Origin: Candidatus Cloacimonas sp.
GTDB lineage: Bacteria; Cloacimonadota; Cloacimonadia; Cloacimonadales; Cloacimonadaceae
Direction of reading: 5' to 3'
Length of the DNA: 64,000 nt
NCBI GenBank assembly: GCA_023227825.1
Contig: JALOCJ010000001.1
Coordinates: 186,001 to 250,000, forward strand
Every line of letters begins with the position of its first letter. The first letter of the stretch is position 1. Shown here piece by piece: positions 45,894-55,372 of this stretch. Made by a program: the position numbers and the translations under genes. The notes under the pieces are model-generated. The model did no database searches. It was not told the DNA's origin and worked only from the letters and a program-made list of their open reading frames with translations.

Positions 45894-47138
45894 TTACCAT
45901 TTTCCTAACAGGGGTTCAGAAAGAAGATAGTTTATTTCTTCCTGTTTGGCAATAATAGAATAGAGGTTATTATTATAGGAGATGTCTGTTTCAATAAAGT
46001 TGGTTCGGGTTTTATCCAGTTCCAGAAGTTCAATAAGTCCCAAGCGATAACGTTCTTCCGCCTGGGTAATTTGTTCTCTGGATTGAGCCAGTTGTTCGCT
46101 GTAAAGTTCATTCATTCGTTTTAAGTATTGCAATTCTCTTAAAGCACTGTCGTAATCACGCTGTAATTGATCTTTTTTTTCTTCCATTGTCACTTGGGAA
46201 AGTTGTCTGCTGATTTTGGTTCTGGTTCTGCTTTCGGAATTTTCAAAAATATTGAAGAGGGGGTAGCTAAGAGTAAGAGATATGCCGTGATTGGTATTAT
46301 AACGGTCAAAATCAAAATCCGCACCACTCACGGAACGGTCTAAATTGTAAGCAAGATTAAAGCGGGGAAAATCATCTAGTTTGTTTTGTTTTAATTGCAG
46401 ATTAAGACGGTTCAGTTCCTGATTGAGGATATTGATGTCTATATTCTTATCTGTCCTAAACTCAGGAATCTCTTTCCGGATATTCAATTCAAGCTCTGTT
46501 AGAGGATAACTTTCATCCTGCATTTGGACGAGAGCAAAAAGTTCCTTGCGAGCATTGGCAATTGTATTATCCAGTTGCATTAAAGAGATATTAGAATTTA
46601 AAACCGCAATTTCATTCTGCTTTACCTCAAAGGGAGTGGTTTTGCCTAATTGCAAAAGGATTTTGCTTTGTTCCCAAACCCTCGTTTGAATCTGTAAATT
46701 TTCTTCCAGAGAACTTCTTTGCTTTTGTGAACTGAGCACTTTTAAATAGGCACTGAAAACATTATAGGCATATGTCTTGCGGGTTTGTTCCAACTGCATA
46801 TTTGCTGTTTTTGTATCCAAAGAGGCATACAGATAATTGAAGTAGGCAGCATCGTTCAAACTGATGGTCTTACTTAAGGAAAATCCTGCGGAACTGGTTA
46901 CATCATCAGTTTCCACAGCAGGGTCAAAATCCTTCTTTATTCCTCCGTTAACGGAAGCATCAGGCAATAAATTCCATTTGGAAGTATTCAACATTGATTG
47001 GGAACTCTGAGAACTCAGATAGCTCTTTTGCACGCTAAAACTGTTTTCCAAGCCATAAGTTATCAGTTCTTCCAAAGTGTAACTTTGAGCTGCCAGAAGT
47101 AATGGCAATAGCATTATTATCACTGTTATAACTTTCAT
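45894..47138 (-). CDS. tolC: TolC-family outer-membrane efflux protein
   Basis: This 414-residue outer-membrane factor has a signal peptide (1-17, ending LLLAAQS), then the long alpha-helical and beta-strand repeats of the OEP family. The repeat EERYRLGLIELLELDKTRTNFI near 365-390 matches the conserved OEP segment, and a similar QSKILLQLGKTTPFEVKQNE occurs in the first half (about 150-170). It is the first gene of the four-gene exporter operon, 36 bases before macA. SD GAGGAA precedes the ATG. Confidence 0.92.
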   Translation of the reverse strand: MKVITVIIMLLPLLLAAQSYTLEELITYGLENSFSVQKSYLSSQSSQSMLNTSKWNLLPDASVNGGIKKDFDPAVETDDVTSSAGFSLSKTISLNDAAYFNYLYASLDTKTANMQLEQTRKTYAYNVFSAYLKVLSSQKQRSSLEENLQIQTRVWEQSKILLQLGKTTPFEVKQNEIAVLNSNISLMQLDNTIANARKELFALVQMQDESYPLTELELNIRKEIPEFRTDKNIDINILNQELNRLNLQLKQNKLDDFPRFNLAYNLDRSVSGADFDFDRYNTNHGISLTLSYPLFNIFENSESRTRTKISRQLSQVTMEEKKDQLQRDYDSALRELQYLKRMNELYSEQLAQSREQITQAEERYRLGLIELLELDKTRTNFIETDISYNNNLYSIIAKQEEINYLLSEPLLGKW

Positions 47139-47317
47139 TTTTCCTCTATTTCGCTTTGTTCTTTCCTTTTCCTCGTCTATGTCTTTTTAAGCGATACATT
47201 TATTTATACCTTTTTGAGCGGTATATCCTGCAACTTATTTTCTTCTCTAAACACAGACCAGTTCTTTTCTTGTTTTTTCTAACCGCATTTATCGTCAATC
47301 ATTTTTTGCTCCGGATC

Positions 47318-47494
47318 GTTGACATCCTGGTCAACCCAAACCACCGGATGGTTGACATCCTCGTCAACCCTAAATAAGAAAATGAATTGAAATAGTAAAT
47401 TTAAGGATAAATAGGTAGGTAGATTTTTAATAAACGACGGGGACGTCGTTTTTCCACGACGGGGACATCGTTTTTCCGGGACGGGGACATCGTT
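47318..47494. repeat. Palindromic repeat cluster between unknown gene and tolC
   Basis: Two GTTGACATCC(T)(G/C)GTCAAC palindromes lie at 47318-47335 and 47350-47369, followed by AACGACGGGGACGTCGTT at 47433 and two decayed forms (ACGACGGGGACATCGTT at 47456, ACGGGGACATCGTT at 47481). They are the same modules as at 9824-9955 and 26194-26497. The remainder of the gap from 47139 is T-rich and without genes. Confidence 0.8.
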
Positions 47495-47500
47495 TTTCCG

Positions 47501-47947
47501 TTAGATTAAAGCAGTCATTCTTTCATAGCCCTTTACGGGAGGAAGAATACCTGCTTCAACAGCATTTTTTACGCTTATGCAGGGCAAATTTTCCTGATAT
47601 ATCTGCTGGCGAGTGATGGTTTTCAGGTCTATTTCTGGGTTCATTTTAGCCATATTTGCCATTAAGCGATGATATAAATTTACCCAAGAGCGCAGATGTT
47701 TGGGACTATTTTCCCGTAATCCGTTGTAACGCATTAAATAGAGTCGTAAATCATCCTTGTATTCTTCCGCAGGTTTCAGGGCAAATATGTTGTGAGAAAT
47801 ATTACCAATTCTGGCATTTTCAGCAGTTAATCGGGGATAAACTCTCTTCCGGGCATAAACAATACCGGAACTTCTATCATAACAAAACACCAGTCCATCA
47901 GCTTTTCCGGTGTAGCCAGCCAGTCCATATTGAAAATTAACTTTCAT
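47501..47947 (-). CDS. Conserved-looking small protein of unknown function
   Basis: The protein has 148 residues with no signal or membrane segment. It starts MKVNFQYGLAGYTGKADGLV, then FCYDRSSGIVYARKRVYPRLT, a block rich in aromatic residues and Arg, followed by helical parts and a PPVKGYERM end. ATG 47947 has AAAAGGAG upstream; the frame is open to 47974. The N-terminal pattern loosely recalls proteins built on a short beta-hairpin with YxRKxVxPxLT, but I cannot assign a family. It is a single gene set between repeats. Confidence 0.65.
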   Translation of the reverse strand: MKVNFQYGLAGYTGKADGLVFCYDRSSGIVYARKRVYPRLTAENARIGNISHNIFALKPAEEYKDDLRLYLMRYNGLRENSPKHLRSWVNLYHRLMANMAKMNPEIDLKTITRQQIYQENLPCISVKNAVEAGILPPVKGYERMTALI

Positions 47948-48097
47948 TTTTTTTACTCCTTTTGGGGTTCTCACTTATATAGAGAGTGACAAAATTGAGG
48001 AGGTGGTGACAAATCTTAGGCATAAAATTGGGTGCTATAAAATATGCTGATCGCAACTAATCAAACATTGCTTATAGAAGTTGTGCAGGCAATATGA

Positions 48098-48130
48098 TTC
48101 CCGTATCATTCCCATATCACGATACGGGAA
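48098..48130. repeat. Inverted repeat TTCCCGTATC ... GATACGGGAA
   Basis: Perfect 10-bp arms stand around a 13-base loop in the gap before argF (47948-48413). The internal CATTCCCATATCAC repeats part of the arm. A second inverted repeat, TTGTAA...TTACAA, lies at 48280-48304 downstream of a TTGACA (48267). Either could be an operator; no -10 matches well. Confidence 0.5.
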
Positions 48131-48413
48131 GCATAAGGGAATCTCTTGTCCGGTATATTTCCTCCCATTTTGTCCGCAAAATAATTAGGTTACCTGTATT
48201 CTTACTTTGATTTCGGGTAAAAAAGTGCCAAGACATAGTTTTGCACCCGCAAAAAAGAGAAACTTATTGACAGTCAGGTTGTAATTTTAAAAAGAGGTTA
48301 CAATCTGAATATGTTTGTTATGTGTTTTTTTTAAGTGACAGAAATCTGTCTGCAGTAAGAGAAATCATATATAAAAATAAATTAAATTCAAAAATAATAT
48401 AAAGGAGACCAAA

Positions 48414-49412
48414 ATGTCTTTCAACCTTAAAAATCGTAACTTTCTTACCCTGATGGATTTTACTCCGAAGGAAATTCAATATCTGCTTGATCTTTCTCTC
48501 CAGCTAAAAAAAGCCAAATATGCCGGCACAGAACAGCAAAAATTAAAAGGGAAAAACATTGCTTTAATTTTTGAAAAAGACAGCACTCGCACCCGTTGCG
48601 CTTTTGAAGTTGCAGCTTTAGACCAAGGTGCTCACACAACTTATTTAGGTCCTACCGGCTCACAACTAGGCAAAAAAGAATCCGTTGCCGATACAGCAAG
48701 GGTTTTAGGCAGAATGTATGATGGTATTGAATACCGCGGATTCGGACAGGAAATTGTAGAAGAACTGGCAAAATATGCCGGTGTTCCGGTTTGGAATGGT
48801 TTAACTGATCAGGATCATCCTACTCAAGTTCTGGCTGATTTTTTAACTGCATTGGAATATATAAACAAACCCCTGAACGAAATGGTGTTTGTTTATTGCG
48901 GAGATGGACGCAATAATATGGCAAATGCTTTGATGATTGGTGCTTGCAAAACCGGAATGGATTTTCGGATTGTGGCTCCCAAAACGCTTTTTCCCGACCA
49001 AAATTTAGTTAATAGATGCCTGGAAGTTGCTCAGGAAACCGGTGCCAAAATCACTCTAACAGACAATATTGATGAAGGAGTGAAGAATGCAGATGTCCTT
49101 TATACCGATGTTTGGGTCTCTATGGGTGAGCCGGATAGCGTTTGGGAACAAAGAATTAACCTGCTAAAACCCTATCAGGTAAACAATGAAATGCTGAAAA
49201 AAACAGGAAAAAGCACTACTATATTTATGCACTGCCTGCCTGCCTTTCACGATTTGAAAACCAAAATCGGCAAAGAAATATACGAAAAATTCGGTTTAAC
49301 GAGTATGGAAGTTTCCGATGAGGTCTTTGAAGGAACTCATTCCGTTGTTTTTGATGAAGCCGAAAACAGAATGCATACTATTAAGGCAGTGATGGTTGCT
49401 ACTTTAGGATAA
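48414..49412 (+). CDS. argF: Ornithine carbamoyltransferase
   Basis: This 332-residue enzyme makes citrulline from ornithine and carbamoyl phosphate, or runs in reverse in arginine catabolism. The carbamoyl-phosphate site [11 protein letters not shown] (56-66), the [15 protein letters not shown] loop, [26 protein letters not shown] and the HCLPAFHD catalytic-Cys segment are all present. Length and sequence style match the E. coli ArgF/ArcB group. The AAAGGAG ribosome-binding site is good. It is monocistronic, with a hairpin after the stop. Confidence 0.96.
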   Translation: MSFNLKNRNFLTLMDFTPKEIQYLLDLSLQLKKAKYAGTEQQKLKGKNIALIFEKDSTRTRCAFEVAALDQGAHTTYLGPTGSQLGKKESVADTARVLGRMYDGIEYRGFGQEIVEELAKYAGVPVWNGLTDQDHPTQVLADFLTALEYINKPLNEMVFVYCGDGRNNMANALMIGACKTGMDFRIVAPKTLFPDQNLVNRCLEVAQETGAKITLTDNIDEGVKNADVLYTDVWVSMGEPDSVWEQRINLLKPYQVNNEMLKKTGKSTTIFMHCLPAFHDLKTKIGKEIYEKFGLTSMEVSDEVFEGTHSVVFDEAENRMHTIKAVMVATLG

Positions 49413-49432
49413 ATCTGAAAATAATAATAAAG

Positions 49433-49470
49433 CAAGCTGTGGTTCCTCCCGGCTTGACTTTTTTCTTCTT
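49433..49470 (+). terminator. Candidate intrinsic terminator after argF
   Basis: CAAGCTG pairs with CGGCTTG, with a G-T pair, and is followed by ACTTTTTTCTTCTT. Stem of seven pairs with a moderate T-tract. Confidence 0.5.
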
Positions 49471-49532
49471 GACGGGTTTTGGGAAAATATGTAAAAGTGA
49501 TTATATTATAAGTGAGGAGGTGAAGTGACTTT

Positions 49533-50360
49533 ATGAACAATAATGACTATGAATTATACCTTGGTAATGCTCTGGAAATTCTGCAAAAGATTGAAAAAGA
49601 GTCGATTGATTTAGTAGTAACATCACCTCCTTACGCAGACAGCAGGACTAATACCTACGGGGGTATAAAACCGGATGAATATAATGAATGGTTTCTACCC
49701 GTAACACAAGAACTATTAAGAATTCTAAAACCCACGGGAACATTCATCCTGAATATTAAAGAAAAAGTAGTTAACGGCGAAAGACATACTTATGTAATAG
49801 AATTGATTTTGAATATGAGAAAACAGGGATGGCTTTGGACAGAAGAATTTATCTGGCATAAAAAGAATTGCTACCCGGGAAAATGGCCTAACAGATTTCG
49901 GGATGCCTGGGAAAGATTATTACAATTCAATAAAAACAAATTTTTTAAGATGTATCAAGAAGAAGTAATGATACCCATAGGTGACTGGGCAGAAAAGCGA
50001 CTTTCCAACTTAAGCAATACCGATAAAATTAGAGAGACCTCCAAAGTAGGCAGCGGATTTGGTAAAAATGTATCTAACTGGGTGGGTAAAGATAAGGTCT
50101 ATCCTACAAATGTTTTACACTTAGCTACTGAATGTGGTAATAAAAATCATAGTGCAACCTTCCCTTACGCTCTACCGGAATGGTTTATAAAGCTGTTTAC
50201 AAGACCGGATGATGTGGTTTTAGACCCTTTTATGGGTTCGGGAACTGCAATTTTTGCTGCTTTGAATATGGGGAGAAAAGCAATTGGAATAGATATAAAT
50301 CCTGAATATTATAACTTAGTTTTGGGTAAAATTCAAAATCAGCAACAAATTTTGTTTTAA
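49533..50360 (+). CDS. DNA methyltransferase (beta-class, SPPY type; probably N4-cytosine)
   Basis: The protein has 275 residues. The catalytic motif VVTSPPYAD (28-36) comes first and the SAM-binding motif DPFMGSGTAIFAA with GIDINPEYY comes last (about 232-265): the beta-class order. SPPY favours N4-cytosine methylation, although N6-adenine cannot be excluded. A helical insert with W-rich HKKNCYPGKWPNRF lies between. It is followed 12 bases later by an endonuclease gene and should protect the host from it. SD AGGAGGTGA is strong. Confidence 0.9.
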   Translation: MNNNDYELYLGNALEILQKIEKESIDLVVTSPPYADSRTNTYGGIKPDEYNEWFLPVTQELLRILKPTGTFILNIKEKVVNGERHTYVIELILNMRKQGWLWTEEFIWHKKNCYPGKWPNRFRDAWERLLQFNKNKFFKMYQEEVMIPIGDWAEKRLSNLSNTDKIRETSKVGSGFGKNVSNWVGKDKVYPTNVLHLATECGNKNHSATFPYALPEWFIKLFTRPDDVVLDPFMGSGTAIFAALNMGRKAIGIDINPEYYNLVLGKIQNQQQILF

Positions 50361-50372
50361 GCGAGGTTATTC

Positions 50373-51113
50373 GTGATTGATGAAAATATCTTGATGGAAT
50401 ATGTAGAAACGCATATTGAAATTTTTCCTAACAACAGAATTATAAATATCAGTAATTTGAAGCTGGCAAATATATTAAAACATAAAAATTCGTATCTGTT
50501 TAGAGCAAAAAATATTCTTAATGCTGGGGAATTAATAAAAAACATTCTGGATGCTCACTTATCTTCTGCCGAAGAAACGATGTTTGGTGAATTTCTGGAA
50601 ACTTTAGCTATCTATATTTGTGGAATGATTTATGGTGGAGTGAAATCATCTTCTCCAGGCATAGATTTGGAATTTAATAAGGAAAACAAACGCTATATTG
50701 TCTCCATAAAATCGGGTCCTAATTGGGGTAATAGTCGTCAAACGGCAAAAATGATAGATGATTTTAATAGAGCTGCCAGAATTATTCGTTCCAATAATAA
50801 AGAAACAACAGTGATTGCAATAAACGGTTGCTGTTACGGAAAAGATGATAAACCGGATAAGGGTTCTTACTATAAACTCTGTGGACAGCGTTTTTGGGAG
50901 TTTATTTCCGGTGATGAAGAGATGTATACAAAAATTATTATTCCTCTAAGCTATAAAGCTAAAGAGAAAAATGATAATTTCTATGCAGAATACGCTAAAC
51001 TAATCAATAGTTTTACTGCAGAGTTTATTCAGGACTTTTGCGACAAAGGTATAATAAACTGGAATAAATTATTGCAATTTAATTCAGGTAAAGCAGACAG
51101 TAATAAGTCCTAA
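50373..51113 (+). CDS. Type II restriction endonuclease, PmeII-like
   Basis: The protein has 246 residues. The conserved block GGVKSSSPGIDLEFNK (88-103) leads to D98, then YIVSIKSGPNWGNSRQ with the catalytic Lys (113), then INGCCYGK and QRFWEFISG. This is the signature of the PmeII-type endonuclease family. The Glu of a standard ExK motif is replaced by Ser (SIK), as I recall for this family. The GTG start has GAGG upstream and sits close behind the methylase gene, so the two form a compact restriction-modification unit. Confidence 0.85.
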   Translation: MIDENILMEYVETHIEIFPNNRIINISNLKLANILKHKNSYLFRAKNILNAGELIKNILDAHLSSAEETMFGEFLETLAIYICGMIYGGVKSSSPGIDLEFNKENKRYIVSIKSGPNWGNSRQTAKMIDDFNRAARIIRSNNKETTVIAINGCCYGKDDKPDKGSYYKLCGQRFWEFISGDEEMYTKIIIPLSYKAKEKNDNFYAEYAKLINSFTAEFIQDFCDKGIINWNKLLQFNSGKADSNKS

Positions 51114-51135
51114 AAGTTATTAGCTATTATGGATA

Positions 51136-54030
51136 TTACTTCAGCAGCAGTATTTTCCGGGTTTGAATGTTTTTACCTTGTTGTGCCTTAATAAAATAGA
51201 TACCCGAGCTTACTTTTTTACCAGCGTTATCATTACCTTCCCAGTAAAGAGTATTTTTTTCATTCGGAATTGCCTGAAAAAGGGTTTTTACCAGCTGTCC
51301 CTTTAGGTTATAAATCTTCACTTCCAAAGGGGCGTTGTTATTTTTACAGAGGATATTTATTTGGGTAGAAGCAGAAAAAGGATTCGGTTGATTAGGCAAG
51401 AGGGAAATTTCTGGAACGGGATTATTGACCTCATCTGCTACCGTGTCCGGTAAGCCAAAATAGTTCTCTATAATGTAATGCACAACTTGACGGCTTTGGT
51501 TAAAATCCATATAGTAAAGAGGAAAGCTAAAGGTTACCGTTTTGCCTGAAAAATAAGTGTTTTGAACTCCTACCGCTCCACCGTTCAGAACTCCCTGAGG
51601 TGAATTATTCTCATAAGCAGAGGCATAATGATAAACAGGAACGGCTTGAGCATTTGTGCTTAATGCTTCTATCTGATAAAGGTGTCCATTAAAAGAAACA
51701 GGAACTTTATCGGGGTCAACCTGAATATCCAGATAGCCCGGATAAACACTTTCTGCTTTATTGAATCGGGCTTGGATAGTGTAATCTATTCCGCTGATAC
51801 CTAAAACTTCATTAATAAATGTATCTTCGGAAAAAACAGCAGGATAATCTGCATTCAGTTCAAAAGCCAGTCCTGGATGAAAAACACTGAAAAGAACTTT
51901 ACCTCCATAATAAATATAGTTCTTTAAAGCTGCTTGAACTTGATAGGGATAAGTCATATCTGAAAAATCGTTACTATGCCAGATGATTACGGAATAAATA
52001 CCAATATCACACAATCGTAAGTCCTCTGTAAAATCAGCCAAATCAAAATGAGCAGGATTCCATAAACCTTCTAATAATTGGTCATAAAAGTTATCTACTG
52101 CTTCATCAGTTAGCTGAAAAGGACTGCTTCCGCTCAAATCTGCCGTTTCATCAATAATTAAAAGACCGCAGTTCATACTTAAAGGTCTGGTTTTGAGAGC
52201 CGGGGTAAAAGAACTGCTGTTATTATCATTATCAAAAGCACACAGAAAATAGTAATAATAAAATTCACCACCCTGAACATTAGGGTCAATATAACTGCTT
52301 GCACTTGGAGGCAAAGTAGCAATAAGTGCTCCCGTTTCAGAACTATTCAAAGAACGGTATAATTTATAACCCGCTAAATCAAGCTCCGTATTTGCCGCCC
52401 AGATAAGCTGAACTACATCCGGTAATGGATAATCTGTAAAGTTGACAGGTGTTTGAGGTATTAACATGGGAATACACTGAGTTGTAATAGAATAGCTTTC
52501 AATGCCGGAAAAATCAACTGAAGATACGGCAAAGTAATACAGCTGTCCTGTATTTAATCCGCTAATGCTGATTTGGTTATTCGTTGTAGTTTGAGAATTA
52601 GTATAGTTATTCTGTGTTATTCCCCAGGAAATATGATAATGCGAAAAATCGGGATCAAGAACAGGACTCCAGGAAAGATGAACACTATTTCCCGTTCCTT
52701 CATCCTGAGCTGTAAGATTTACAGGTGGAGATAGCATAGTAGCAAAACTTACAGTTACAGCAGTTGAAGCACGAATTACTTCAGCACAATAAATAGGATC
52801 AAGATTGGTAACGGTATCATTATTACTATGATAGACGGGAGAAAAGTTATACTCCTGGAAATAAACAACCGGAAAACCGTGTTGCCAGAATGAATGACTA
52901 TCACTGCTGGCAGAATTAAGATAACCATAAACAGGTTGCAAACTTGTATATTGAAAAGTTAACATTGCTGCATAATCCGTCTGAGCTATGAAACCATCAT
53001 AGGGCATTAATAAAACTCTTGGATCATTGGGATTGGGACTTGTGTTGGCTATCATATCGTGATTTAGCATTAACCGGATATTCATATTTGTCTGATCTGC
53101 CATAGTGGCATAATACCATGAGCCCCAAAGCCCGAATTCTTCAGCGGCAAAAGTAACAAAACGAATAGAACATTTGGGTTGATAATTATTTGCCATCATT
53201 ACTCTTGCCATTTCTAAAGCGGCAACTGTACCACTGGCATTATCATCTGCTCCGGGAGCAAAAACAAAAGGATTATCGTAAGTTATGGAATCATGATGAC
53301 CACCTACGATAATATAAGTATCGGGATATAAAGTTCCCGGAATTGTTGCTACCACATCATATTGAGTAGTTTCATTCCAATTGAAGCTATTCAGGTTTGC
53401 ATTACTAATCCCAAAACGCTGGAATTGGGATTTGATCCAGTTGGCAACAGCTAAATGGTTATCAGCTAAAGCATAACGCGTAGAAAAATTCTGCAGGGCT
53501 TGAATAAAATATAAAACGCTATCAGCCGAAATATCACTAATCATATCTTCTATATCAGTCCGCAGAGAAGTAATTGCTGACGGGAAAGAAATAGGTTCAG
53601 GAAAATGCATTGGTTCTAAAAGTAAAGGGACAAAAGGGTTTTGAATCCTCTGCCGAAGTTGGATTTCATCTTGATCGGTTTTAATTAATACAACTGAACC
53701 CATTTCCAATAAGACCTCTCCTGCAGTGGAAAAATCAAACTTTGGGTATCTATCGCCAATAGTTATTAAATAGAACTTTCCGCTTGTTAGAGTTCCCAGT
53801 TTTATAGCTCCTGGATAATTATCCCTGTTGGAACCGGCAATAACATAGAAATCGTTGTAATAATATATTTCCAAATCACTCTCAGAAAGGTCTTGAACTG
53901 CTTCGCGTAGTGTTTTTTCTTCTTTAGATAAAGATAGTTCTGATACCGGTAAACCGATTAGATAATTGGAAACTGCACATAAAAAGCTTAAAGACAGTAG
54001 GGCAAAAATTAGCAGCAAAAACTTTTTCAT
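51136..54030 (-). CDS. Secreted M28-family metallopeptidase with Fn3 modules and Por-secretion-like tail
   Basis: The protein has 964 residues with a signal peptide (1-19, SFLCA). The M28 peptidase core (about 180-420) shows the zinc ligands: His in GGHHDS, Asp in GADDNASG, the Glu pair in FAAEEFG, Asp in LNHDMI, and His in PVYHSNND. Two Fn3-like modules (about 425-620), a domain with FSVFHPGLAFEL (about 640-860), and a tail with NQPNPFSAST, VKIYNLKGQL, SSGIYFIK and RKILLLK follow. It probably supplies amino acids by trimming extracellular peptides. SD AAGGAG is present. Confidence 0.92.
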   Translation of the reverse strand: MKKFLLLIFALLSLSFLCAVSNYLIGLPVSELSLSKEEKTLREAVQDLSESDLEIYYYNDFYVIAGSNRDNYPGAIKLGTLTSGKFYLITIGDRYPKFDFSTAGEVLLEMGSVVLIKTDQDEIQLRQRIQNPFVPLLLEPMHFPEPISFPSAITSLRTDIEDMISDISADSVLYFIQALQNFSTRYALADNHLAVANWIKSQFQRFGISNANLNSFNWNETTQYDVVATIPGTLYPDTYIIVGGHHDSITYDNPFVFAPGADDNASGTVAALEMARVMMANNYQPKCSIRFVTFAAEEFGLWGSWYYATMADQTNMNIRLMLNHDMIANTSPNPNDPRVLLMPYDGFIAQTDYAAMLTFQYTSLQPVYGYLNSASSDSHSFWQHGFPVVYFQEYNFSPVYHSNNDTVTNLDPIYCAEVIRASTAVTVSFATMLSPPVNLTAQDEGTGNSVHLSWSPVLDPDFSHYHISWGITQNNYTNSQTTTNNQISISGLNTGQLYYFAVSSVDFSGIESYSITTQCIPMLIPQTPVNFTDYPLPDVVQLIWAANTELDLAGYKLYRSLNSSETGALIATLPPSASSYIDPNVQGGEFYYYYFLCAFDNDNNSSSFTPALKTRPLSMNCGLLIIDETADLSGSSPFQLTDEAVDNFYDQLLEGLWNPAHFDLADFTEDLRLCDIGIYSVIIWHSNDFSDMTYPYQVQAALKNYIYYGGKVLFSVFHPGLAFELNADYPAVFSEDTFINEVLGISGIDYTIQARFNKAESVYPGYLDIQVDPDKVPVSFNGHLYQIEALSTNAQAVPVYHYASAYENNSPQGVLNGGAVGVQNTYFSGKTVTFSFPLYYMDFNQSRQVVHYIIENYFGLPDTVADEVNNPVPEISLLPNQPNPFSASTQINILCKNNNAPLEVKIYNLKGQLVKTLFQAIPNEKNTLYWEGNDNAGKKVSSGIYFIKAQQGKNIQTRKILLLK

Positions 54031-54412
54031 CTAAATCTCCTTTAGTATATCTACATTATATAAGATAAGCAAATATCATTCCTGTTAACTGTTTTTTTAC
54101 ACCGGGGACACCGAAAAAAAGATTGAAGGACGAGGATTTTTCACCCCCCGAAAATACAGAAAGGATGTATAATATTTTTCCCTGCTTCATTATTAGTGTT
54201 TAATTTATATAGTTTTAACGGACAATTTTAATTCCTGATTTTTGTGTCTACTTTCATCTCACTCTTTTTTTTCTCTCTTTATAAAAAACCTCTTTTCCCC
54301 TTTTTCTCTTGGTAAAATTTCCAATTTCTCATTGACAAAATTCTAAGCCCAAAACCTTATGCTTGATAGTTCATTATTTGTTCTATAATGAGCTTTGCAG
54401 GATGGAGAAAAT
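54031..54412. other. Non-coding divergent promoter region
   Basis: No gene is visible. TTTTTTACACCGGGGACACCG near 54093 resembles the ACACCGAGA repeat at the window end. TTGACA at 54333-54338 with TATGCT 20 bases later is a weak candidate promoter for the epimerase operon. Confidence 0.4.
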
Positions 54413-55372
54413 ATGAAAATTCTGATTACAGGTGGAGCCGGATTTATCGGTTCCCATTTAGCAGAAAAGCTATTGCAGGAAGGAAACGAAGTTTTTGTGA
54501 TAGATAACCTTTCCACAGGTCGTCTGGAAAACATAGAGTCCTTTAAAGATAAACCCAATTTTCACTTAACTATTGGTAGTGTTCTAAATCGTGAACTTTT
54601 AGAAAAATTGATTAGTAATGTGGAAAAGGTGTATCATTTAGCTGCTGCCGTGGGTGTAAAATATATTATTGAAAATCCTCTTTTATCCCTGAAAACAAAT
54701 ATTATGGGTACCGATAATGTTCTGGAACTGTGTAATAAATATAAAGCAAAGGCACTTATCGCTTCCACCAGTGAAATTTACGGTAAAAATGAACAAATAC
54801 CCTTTTCGGAAACAGATGACCGTTTACTTGGTTCAACTCATATCAGTCGGTGGGGTTATGGTTGCAGTAAAGCAATAGATGAATTTTTAGCTCTGGCTTT
54901 CTTTCGCGAGAAAAAACTACCGGTAGTAATAGTTCGTTGTTTTAATACAGTAGGCCCCAGGCAGACAGGACAATATGGAATGGTGCTACCCAAATTTATT
55001 AAAGCTGCTTTACTTAATCAGCCACTGTTGATTTATGGTTCAGGAGAGCAGACACGTTGTTTTGCAGATGTTTCAGATGTTGTGGATGCTTTTATAAAAT
55101 TAATGAACACTCCTGAATGTGCTGGTGAAATTTTCAATGTTGGAACAACGGAATCCATTTCTATAACTGATTTGGCAAAAAAGGTTAAAGATATGTGCCA
55201 CAGCAAATCCCGTATTGAATATATGAGATATGAGGATGCTTTTGAAGAGGGTTTTGAGGATATGATGCATCGGCAACCGGATTTAACAAAAATAAAAAAT
55301 TTCATTGGCTGGGAACCCAAACAGAAATTAGACGATATCATTAGCAGGATAATTGAATATTATGAAAAGTAG
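54413..55372 (+). CDS. NAD-dependent sugar-nucleotide epimerase/dehydratase (extended SDR)
   Basis: The protein has 319 residues. It has an NAD-binding GGAGFIGSHL (7-16), a DNLSTGR segment, the TSEIYG motif, and the catalytic Tyr-x3-Lys in WGYGCSKA (about 149-153). This places it among UDP-glucose 4-epimerase / UDP-glucuronate decarboxylase / GDP-mannose dehydratase proteins. C-terminal GSGEQTRCFADVSDVVDAF fits the same group. It opens a run with an SLBB polysaccharide-export protein and a DegT aminotransferase, so it likely makes a nucleotide sugar for surface glycan. ATG 54413 has GGAG upstream. Confidence 0.88.
   Translation: MKILITGGAGFIGSHLAEKLLQEGNEVFVIDNLSTGRLENIESFKDKPNFHLTIGSVLNRELLEKLISNVEKVYHLAAAVGVKYIIENPLLSLKTNIMGTDNVLELCNKYKAKALIASTSEIYGKNEQIPFSETDDRLLGSTHISRWGYGCSKAIDEFLALAFFREKKLPVVIVRCFNTVGPRQTGQYGMVLPKFIKAALLNQPLLIYGSGEQTRCFADVSDVVDAFIKLMNTPECAGEIFNVGTTESISITDLAKKVKDMCHSKSRIEYMRYEDAFEEGFEDMMHRQPDLTKIKNFIGWEPKQKLDDIISRIIEYYEK

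Noticed and set aside
47156..47377. Plus-strand frame rich in Phe/Leu
   Set aside because: T-rich leader plus palindromes; no SD and the second half is repeat translation.
48267..48300. argF promoter from TTGACA
   Set aside because: No acceptable -10 at 16-18 bases; kept only as a remark.
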